Below, one piece after another: positions 1-5,274 of a DNA stretch of 5,274 nt; the stretch's first letter is position 1, and every line of letters starts with the position of its first letter. The notes below the pieces were generated by a model. That model was not told the origin of the DNA. It saw only the letters and a program-made list of their open reading frames with translations, and ran no database searches. The position numbers were made by a program, and so were the translations under genes. Source of the stretch: Maribacter sp. (GTDB lineage Bacteria > Bacteroidota > Bacteroidia > Flavobacteriales > Flavobacteriaceae); contig JAHHKH010000030.1 of the NCBI GenBank assembly GCA_018679695.1, forward strand, positions 1 to 5,274, given 5' to 3'.

Positions 1-3000
1 TATTTATTCCAGGAAACCACGATTGGTACAGTGATGGGTTGAAGGGACTGGCACGGGAACAGAACTACATTGAGAAAAAGCTCGACAGTAAAAAGGTGTT
101 TTCCCCCCAAGATGGTTGCCCCATACAAAAGATAGAAGTCAATGATGATGTTGTAATCATTGCCATAGACACGGAGTGGTATCTCGTAAATTGGGATAGG
201 TATCCAACAATGAATGATGAGTGTGAACTCAAAGACCGGGAAAAGTTCTTCGAGGAACTGGAAGGGTTGATAAAGAAGAATGCCAATAAGACAACCATAA
301 TGGCTTTACACCATCCCATGTTCAGCTACGGACCGCATGGGGGACAATTTTCCATGAAAAGACAATTGTATCCCAGCGATGGTAAATTCCCGCTGCCTGT
401 AATTGGTAGTCTAGTTAGTCTATTGCGGAAAACTACAGGTGCCTCACCAGAAGACCTGCAGAACAAGCGCTATCAGCAATTGAGAAATCGCATCATTACA
501 TTGGCCCAATACTCTGAAAAGGTAATATTCGCATCGGGTCACGAGCATACCTTACAATACATTTTCGAGGAGAATACACCCCAAATTGTCAGTGGGGCAG
601 GCGCTAAGGAAGGGGCAACACGGTTGTTGAATGGCAGTAAATTTTCAACAGGCCGGATGGGATATGCCATTTTGGAAGTATATACCGATGGTTCTTCCAG
701 GGTTCGGTTTTATGGGGTCGCAGCCGATGGCACAGAAGAATTCCTTTATACAACCACAGTCTTGGAAACCAAACGGAACAATGACCAAACAGTATATGAC
801 AATGTTTTTCCTCCAGAGGTTAAGGCATCTATTTATACTGATGAGGAAGTAGACAAGAGTAAATTTTTCAAAACCATTTGGGGAGAGCGTTATCGCGATG
901 TTTATGCGACCAAAGTGGCTGCCCCGACAGTTGATTTGGATACTCTTTTCGGTGGTTTGAAAGTGGTTCGTAAAGGTGGAGGACATCAATCGAAATCACT
1001 AAGACTTGTGAATAAGGATGGTAAGGAATATGTTATGCGTGCCTTGAGGAAAAGTGCTGAAATATATCTTCAATCCATGGCCTTTAAAGAACAATATGTG
1101 GTAGGCGAGTTTGAGGATACCTTTACCGAAAGTCTTTTGGAGGATTTTTATACCGGATCGCATCCATATGCACCATTTACCATAGGCGAATTGTCAGATG
1201 CCGTAGGCATTTATCATACCAACCCGAAACTGTATTATATCCCCAAACAAAGGGCCATTAAGGACTTTGATGATGAATTTGGGGATGAATTGTACATGGT
1301 CGAGGAACGTACGGATAGCGGTCATGGTAACCTGAAAAGTTTTGGTTATTCCAATACCTTGGAAAGTACCGATGATATTCTTAAAAAACTTCGCACAGAT
1401 GAAAAATACCTGGTTGATAATCACACTTATCTCAAAGCACGTTTATTCGACATGATGATCGGGGATTGGGATAGGCATACCGATCAATGGCGCTGGGCAC
1501 GATTCAAGGATAAGGAAAATGATAAGATCATTTATAAACCCGTTCCTAGGGATAGGGATCAAGCATTCTCAATTATGGGGGATGGTCCTTTAATGAATCT
1601 TATAACACGCATTGTACCTGGGTTGACATTAATGGAGGGATTTAATGAGGAAATTCGTAGTGTAAAAGGTTTTAATGGCTCGCCAAAGACGTTTGCTTTG
1701 GATATGGTGCTTTTACCTGAAACCACAATGGATGTTTGGCGCGAGCAGGTAAAATATATTCAAGATAATATAACCGAAGATGTCATTGATAGGGCATTTA
1801 TGGCATTCCCCAAGGAAGTACATGATGGGACCATATTAAAAATCAAGAAAACGCTGTTGGCAAGAAAACGCAACTTAATGGAGACGGCAGAAGAATATTA
1901 TAAAATACTAAATAGATATTCCGTAGTCAGGGGAACCGATAAGGACGATTATTTTACAATTACACAGCTTTCCGGTGGAAATGTCAAGATTGCTGGCAAT
2001 CGTATAAAGAACGGAAAGAAAGGAGAGGTATTTTTCAATAAGACCTATGATCAAAATATTACTAAAGAGGTATGGATCTATGGTTTGGATGATGACGACC
2101 AATTTGAGGTAAATGGTAATAAAGGGCGAATAAAACTGCGATTGGTAGGGGGTCAGAACAATGATGTCTATGATATAATCGATAGCAGGGGTGTATATGT
2201 ATATGATCATCTTTCAAAAAAGAATACCTTCAAAAATATTAAGAGTGCCAAAATGCGGTTAACCAACGATTATGAAACCAATACTTATCGACCCATAAAC
2301 CTGAAAAGTAGTTCAAATCAAATTATTCCTACTATTGGATCAAATCCTGATGATGGTTTTAAAATAGGGTTTACCAATATTTATACGTTCAATGGGTTTA
2401 GGCAAAATCCGTTTACCAGTCAGCATACGGTTAATGCCGCTTTTTATTTTGCAACGAGTGGTTATGACCTGGGTTATAAGGGTGAATTTGCACATGCCTT
2501 GGGTAAGGCCAATATAGAGCTTGATGCGCGGTTTACCAGCCCTAATTACAGCATCAATTTCTTTGGACTGGGTAATGATACCGAAAACTTGGATGATGAT
2601 TTGGAATTGGATTATAATCGGGTGAAATTGCAGACTTTAAAACTTACCCCTTCGTTGGTGTGGCGAGGTGATCTGGGGTCAAAATACCGATTGGGAGTTA
2701 GCTATGAAGATTTTGAGGTTGAAGAAACCGAAGATCGGTTTGTCAACACATTTTATGTTGCCAATGGGGAAGAGAGTAGTAAGCGTTTTGTAGGGGTAGA
2801 TGCAGAATACTCTTATGCAAATTCTGACAATAATGCTTTCCCAACCATGGGTATGGCCACTTCATTGCATGTCGGATATAAGCGAAATACCGAGGATGGG
2901 AACCAGAATTATGGATATATAGTGCCAAGTATTTCCTTTAATTATAAATTAGTGCCTAGTGGTAGACTGGTATTGGCGACCAAATGGAAAGCCCATTTTA

Positions 3001-3350
3001 ACATTGGAAATGGTTATGAATTTTATCAAGGGGCGAGTATTGGAGGAATGGACGGATTGCGCGGTTTTAGAAATCAACGTTTTACAGGTAAAAAATCATA
3101 TTACCAAAATACCGACTTACGCTTTAAGTTAAAACGGGTAAAAACGGGTTTGTTGCCGGTCACCATGGGGGTTTATGCCGGCTATGATTATGGTAGGGTA
3201 TGGTTGCCGAATGAGGATTCAGACACTTGGCATAGTTCGTATGGTGGGGGTTTCTTCTTTAATGCTACCGATATTGCTTCCTTGACCTTGGCTTACTTTG
3301 ATAGTGTTGATGGCCCAAGGATTACTTTTGGTCTAGGTTTTGGATTCTAG
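1..3350 (+). CDS. Metallophosphoesterase / kinase-like / Omp85-barrel fusion outer-membrane protein, 5'-partial
   Basis: The reading frame is open to the left edge (first full codon at 3), so the TTG at 39 is not a real start; 1115 residues are visible and the signal peptide and first metal-binding blocks are missing. Order of modules: (1) calcineurin-like metallophosphoesterase, about 3-790, with GNHD (12-23), LHHP (306-317) and GHEH (537-548), three of the family's usual metal-ligand blocks; (2) linker, then a kinase-like domain, about 950-1880, with a Gly-rich GGGHQSKSLR (975-1004), GDWDRH (1461-1478), QWRW (1485-1496) and PRDRDQAF (1545-1568); (3) a beta-rich acidic module, about 1910-2200, with GLDDDDQF and GGQNNDVYD; (4) an Omp85/BamA-type beta-barrel, about 2320-3347, with GLRGFRNQRF (3054-3083), matching the conserved loop-6 motif, and a C-terminal Phe. 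From topology known for Omp85 proteins, the enzymatic part should lie in the periplasm, anchored by the barrel. Substrate and in vivo role are unknown. Family assignment of modules 1 and 4 is firm; kinase-like is inference from motifs. It converges on the lipoprotein gene, 10 bp away. Confidence 0.9.
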   Translation, partial: FIPGNHDWYSDGLKGLAREQNYIEKKLDSKKVFSPQDGCPIQKIEVNDDVVIIAIDTEWYLVNWDRYPTMNDECELKDREKFFEELEGLIKKNANKTTIMALHHPMFSYGPHGGQFSMKRQLYPSDGKFPLPVIGSLVSLLRKTTGASPEDLQNKRYQQLRNRIITLAQYSEKVIFASGHEHTLQYIFEENTPQIVSGAGAKEGATRLLNGSKFSTGRMGYAILEVYTDGSSRVRFYGVAADGTEEFLYTTTVLETKRNNDQTVYDNVFPPEVKASIYTDEEVDKSKFFKTIWGERYRDVYATKVAAPTVDLDTLFGGLKVVRKGGGHQSKSLRLVNKDGKEYVMRALRKSAEIYLQSMAFKEQYVVGEFEDTFTESLLEDFYTGSHPYAPFTIGELSDAVGIYHTNPKLYYIPKQRAIKDFDDEFGDELYMVEERTDSGHGNLKSFGYSNTLESTDDILKKLRTDEKYLVDNHTYLKARLFDMMIGDWDRHTDQWRWARFKDKENDKIIYKPVPRDRDQAFSIMGDGPLMNLITRIVPGLTLMEGFNEEIRSVKGFNGSPKTFALDMVLLPETTMDVWREQVKYIQDNITEDVIDRAFMAFPKEVHDGTILKIKKTLLARKRNLMETAEEYYKILNRYSVVRGTDKDDYFTITQLSGGNVKIAGNRIKNGKKGEVFFNKTYDQNITKEVWIYGLDDDDQFEVNGNKGRIKLRLVGGQNNDVYDIIDSRGVYVYDHLSKKNTFKNIKSAKMRLTNDYETNTYRPINLKSSSNQIIPTIGSNPDDGFKIGFTNIYTFNGFRQNPFTSQHTVNAAFYFATSGYDLGYKGEFAHALGKANIELDARFTSPNYSINFFGLGNDTENLDDDLELDYNRVKLQTLKLTPSLVWRGDLGSKYRLGVSYEDFEVEETEDRFVNTFYVANGEESSKRFVGVDAEYSYANSDNNAFPTMGMATSLHVGYKRNTEDGNQNYGYIVPSISFNYKLVPSGRLVLATKWKAHFNIGNGYEFYQGASIGGMDGLRGFRNQRFTGKKSYYQNTDLRFKLKRVKTGLLPVTMGVYAGYDYGRVWLPNEDSDTWHSSYGGGFFFNATDIASLTLAYFDSVDGPRITFGLGFGF

Positions 3351-3360
3351 GCTCCGGGAA
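3351..3360. other. Ten-base convergent intergenic gap
   Basis: The plus-strand barrel gene stops with TAG at 3350 and the minus-strand lipoprotein gene stops with TAA at 3361-3363. The ten bases between them hold no hairpin with a T-run for either direction. The only T-run is six T at 3365-3370, inside the end of the lipoprotein gene and without a convincing stem before it. Transcripts of the two genes probably overlap at their 3' ends. Confidence 0.75.
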
Positions 3361-4218
3361 TTACTTTTTTAGTTTCAGGGAATAGAGGTTACCTCCCGTA
3401 TTACCTCTTTCCTCATCGGAAAGCAATAAGGTGTCATCATTCCAAAAACATAAGGATTCCAATTGGGTAGATACGCCCAGATTAAGGGTTTTCATTTTCC
3501 CATTTGAAAAATCATCCCATTTAAAATCGGTAAATAACCACAATTTGCCATAACCCAAAAGGGCAATGGTGGTTCCGTCAGGTGAAATGTCCGCCGCGGT
3601 CACTTGGCAAATAACATCCTGTTTACAGGTAACAAACTTACCTACTAATTGGGCCATGTGTTTTCCCGGTTTAGCCGGTATTTTGTAAATGAAGGCTTCC
3701 CCTGAAAAGGGAACCGTCCTGTTCTTGGTAATTACATATAGATAACCCTGATGAAAGAATAAGGCTTCCGCATCATAATTAAGTTCAGCCATCTTAGGAG
3801 GAAAAGCCTCTTGTTCTGGATAGTTAAAAGTTATTTTTTCAGCATCTATTTTTGCCCCTTTTTCAATTTCTGGATTGGGCAGTTTATAGATGGCCAAGTT
3901 CTTTCTTTTGTTATGATTGTTCCCAAAATCCCCAATATAGATATTACCATCCCGATCAGTGGCCAAATCTTCCCAATCCTGGTTTTTTGCATTTTTGACC
4001 TCAAACTTTTTCAAGAGCATTCCCTTAAAATCAACAAGATAAATCTCATCATTATTACCTCGATCCTCGATTAACCAAATCGTGGAATCCCTTAGCGTGA
4101 TTATTCCTGAATTTTCACCCAGATTTTTTGGTAGTTTGGTAATGAATGTCAGTTTACCCAAGTTAGAGCATCCAAGAAGAATAGTACAAGCGAGTAATGC
4201 AAGTAAAATCGTTTTCAT
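3361..4218 (-). CDS. Predicted beta-propeller lipoprotein of unknown function
   Basis: A 285-residue protein. It opens with a lipoprotein signal peptide: Lys2, a hydrophobic stretch, then lipobox LLGC with the lipidated Cys at residue 17 (codon 4168-4170). The residues after Cys (SNLGK) lack the acidic or lysine-rich surface-export signal described in Bacteroidota, so I infer an outer-membrane lipoprotein facing the periplasm. The mature part is almost all short beta-strands with repeated blade-like units: ENSG (35-38), EDRGNN (51-56), DWED (81-84), GDFGNN (96-101), DAEAL, SPDGTTIAL, and a final LESLCF...TLLLSDEERGN. This suits a six- or seven-bladed propeller, similar in style to phytase-like or SdiA-regulated propellers, but I cannot assign an activity. 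A longer frame begins at 4293; I rejected it because it would put 25 residues before the signal peptide, overlap the symporter stop and be read through the terminator hairpin. No Shine-Dalgarno precedes 4218, only AT-rich sequence, usual for Bacteroidota. The gene follows the symporter on the same strand but is separated from it by the hairpin. Confidence 0.85.
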   Translation of the reverse strand: MKTILLALLACTILLGCSNLGKLTFITKLPKNLGENSGIITLRDSTIWLIEDRGNNDEIYLVDFKGMLLKKFEVKNAKNQDWEDLATDRDGNIYIGDFGNNHNKRKNLAIYKLPNPEIEKGAKIDAEKITFNYPEQEAFPPKMAELNYDAEALFFHQGYLYVITKNRTVPFSGEAFIYKIPAKPGKHMAQLVGKFVTCKQDVICQVTAADISPDGTTIALLGYGKLWLFTDFKWDDFSNGKMKTLNLGVSTQLESLCFWNDDTLLLSDEERGNTGGNLYSLKLKK

Positions 4219-4236
4219 ACAATTACCATTAAATAA

Positions 4237-4263
4237 AAAGGAGTTGGGCGCACCAACTCCTTT
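4237..4263 (-). terminator. Rho-independent terminator downstream of the symporter gene
   Basis: Read on the minus strand, an 8-bp GGAGTTGG/CCAACTCC stem, extended by three A-T pairs to 11 bp, closes a 5-base loop (TGCGC). It is followed directly by TTTTTATTT (4239-4231). It begins 20 bases after the symporter stop codon and ends 18 bases before the lipoprotein ATG, so it is well placed to end the symporter transcript. Because no other clear promoter is visible between hairpin and ATG, it may be leaky, letting some read-through express the lipoprotein gene, or the lipoprotein promoter may lie within the 3' end of the symporter gene. On the plus strand it also has a TTT tail, but no plus-strand gene ends here. 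Confidence 0.8.
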
Positions 4264-4283
4264 AATCCTATTTTTTGATTTTT

Positions 4284-5274
4284 CTAGTTCCAAAAGAGTG
4301 AATATATAACCACTAAAATAATCATTACTGCAAAAGAACCAATGTTAAATTCTGGACTTGTTTTGAACATGCCTTTGGTAATTTCAATACCTTTTTTATC
4401 ATCTGCCCCTTTATGTTGGTAGAGACTGAATAAAATAATTACGATCATTGTCAAGATAAGCGTATATCCCATTTGATCCAAGAAGGGTACATCAACAAAG
4501 AATGGACTTGTGGATATTCCCTTAGGGGCTATCTTGAAATACATAGCGATGGGAATGGAAGATAATGCGCCCACAATGGCTGCCTTGTTGGTCGTTTTCT
4601 TCCAAAACAATCCCAATAGGAATACGGCCAATATTCCTGGACTCACAATACCGGTATATTCTTGGATAAATTGGAATGCCTGATCTATTCCACCCAATAA
4701 AGGAGCCATTATACAGGCTATTATCAGGGCAACACCTGCAGATATTCTACCTGTATTAACCGTAGCTTTATCCGAAGCGTTTTTATTGATGTACTGTCGG
4801 TAAATGTCCATTGTAAAAATGGTGGAAGTTGAGTTTAACATTGACGCCAATGAAGAAACTATAGCAGCAGCGAGAGCTGCGAATGCCACACCTTTTAATC
4901 CTGTTGGTAAAAATTGCAATAACCAAGGATACGCCTTATCTGCTTGTTCTAGGGAAGGTAGATTCTGAAGTCCTTCAGCGCCTAATCTTTCCATGATCGC
5001 GGGATCGTTAATCATTACAAAGGCAGCAATTCCTGGGATAACAATGATCAATGGAATTACCAATTTTAAGAATGCGGCCAATAAGATTCCTTTTTGCGCT
5101 TCTTTCAGCGATTTAGCCGCTAAGGTTCGTTGGATTATATATTGATTAAAACCCCAATAATATAAATTAGCGACCCACAAGCCTCCTACCAATACGGCAA
5201 TACCTGGAAGGTTTTTATACTCTGGGTTAGACTCATCAAGAATCATGACAAACCGATCAGGAGCAGCCTCATAG
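4284..5274 (-). CDS. Sodium/sugar symporter (SSS family, vSGLT-like), 5'-partial
   Basis: Secondary Na+/sugar symporter of the inner membrane, solute:sodium symporter (SSS) family with a LeuT-type fold. The frame continues past the Met at 5246 to the window edge (residues YEAAPDRFV precede it), so the true start is off the right side, roughly 220 residues away judging by vSGLT. The visible part spans about TM6 to TM13, with about eight hydrophobic segments. From memory of the Vibrio parahaemolyticus vSGLT sequence it aligns without gaps through the core. The Asn equivalent to N260 and the YW equivalent to Y263/W264 lie in VANLYYWGFNQ (Asn codon 5166-5168), K294 at 5064-5066, Q428 at 4662-4664, and the Na+-site A361/S364/S365 at 4863-4865, 4854-4856 and 4851-4853. 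All are kept, so galactose or glucose is the likely substrate class and the transporter should be active. The N-terminal ligands (Q69, E88, S91) are not visible. It ends with TAG, followed by a terminator. Substrate remains inference, since SSS members also carry other solutes. Confidence 0.95.
   Translation of the reverse strand, partial: YEAAPDRFVMILDESNPEYKNLPGIAVLVGGLWVANLYYWGFNQYIIQRTLAAKSLKEAQKGILLAAFLKLVIPLIIVIPGIAAFVMINDPAIMERLGAEGLQNLPSLEQADKAYPWLLQFLPTGLKGVAFAALAAAIVSSLASMLNSTSTIFTMDIYRQYINKNASDKATVNTGRISAGVALIIACIMAPLLGGIDQAFQFIQEYTGIVSPGILAVFLLGLFWKKTTNKAAIVGALSSIPIAMYFKIAPKGISTSPFFVDVPFLDQMGYTLILTMIVIILFSLYQHKGADDKKGIEITKGMFKTSPEFNIGSFAVMIILVVIYSLFWN

Noticed and set aside
39..41. 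TTG as the start codon of the large plus-strand gene
   Set aside because: The frame is open to the left edge and the upstream codons encode FIPGNHDWYSDG, containing the GNHD metal-binding motif of the phosphoesterase domain, so the gene starts outside the window.
65..2928. Several short minus-strand open frames and one plus-strand frame inside the large fusion gene
   Set aside because: The main frame is continuous with recognisable motifs throughout, and the alternative translations look like low-complexity shadow sequence without domains.
3130..3151. Short direct repeat of AAAACGGGT
   Set aside because: Two copies only, inside the barrel coding region, explained by similar codons for a Lys/Arg-rich turn; no sign of a site or mobile element.
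3384..3408. Inverted repeat AGAGGT/ACCTCT as a terminator for the plus-strand gene
   Set aside because: The stem is only 6 bp with a 13-base loop, lies inside the lipoprotein coding region and arises from repeated Gly-Asn codons; no good T-run follows.
4219..4293. N-terminal extension of the lipoprotein gene from the ATG at 4293
   Set aside because: It would place 25 residues before a clear lipoprotein signal peptide, overlap the end of the symporter gene and be encoded partly by the terminator hairpin.
3811..4309. Plus-strand open frames at 3811-4074 and 4082-4309
   Set aside because: They lie opposite the lipoprotein gene and terminator, and their translations have no recognisable domain; they are shadows of the minus-strand coding sequence.

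Overview
The window looks like a piece of a marine Bacteroidota (flavobacterial) chromosome. The basis is moderately AT-rich coding DNA, no clear Shine-Dalgarno sequence before the one visible start, a lipoprotein of a type I associate with Bacteroidota, and a very large enzyme/outer-membrane-barrel fusion of a kind I associate with that phylum. Species cannot be named from the sequence alone.

Three genes fill almost all of it. The left 3.35 kb is the 3' part of a plus-strand gene whose start lies off the left edge. Its product combines a calcineurin-like metallophosphoesterase domain, a middle domain with kinase-like motifs (GDWDRH, PRDRDQAF), a short beta-rich acidic module, and a C-terminal Omp85/BamA-type outer-membrane beta-barrel with the diagnostic GLRGF loop motif and a terminal Phe. 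Ten bases further on, facing it, a minus-strand gene ends. It encodes a probable periplasm-facing lipoprotein with a predicted beta-propeller fold. Upstream of that gene, on the same strand, is the 3' part of a sodium/sugar symporter that aligns closely with vSGLT of Vibrio and runs off the right edge.

The symporter and lipoprotein genes are separated by 67 bases containing a strong terminator-like hairpin, which ends the symporter transcript or attenuates read-through into the lipoprotein gene. The symporter would import a hexose such as galactose or glucose with Na+. The sequence does not show a functional link between the three genes. The most unusual item is the outer-membrane fusion, which carries both phosphatase and kinase-like signatures and shows no recognisable POTRA domain next to the barrel. 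No RNA genes, mobile elements, CRISPR arrays or insertion sequences were seen.
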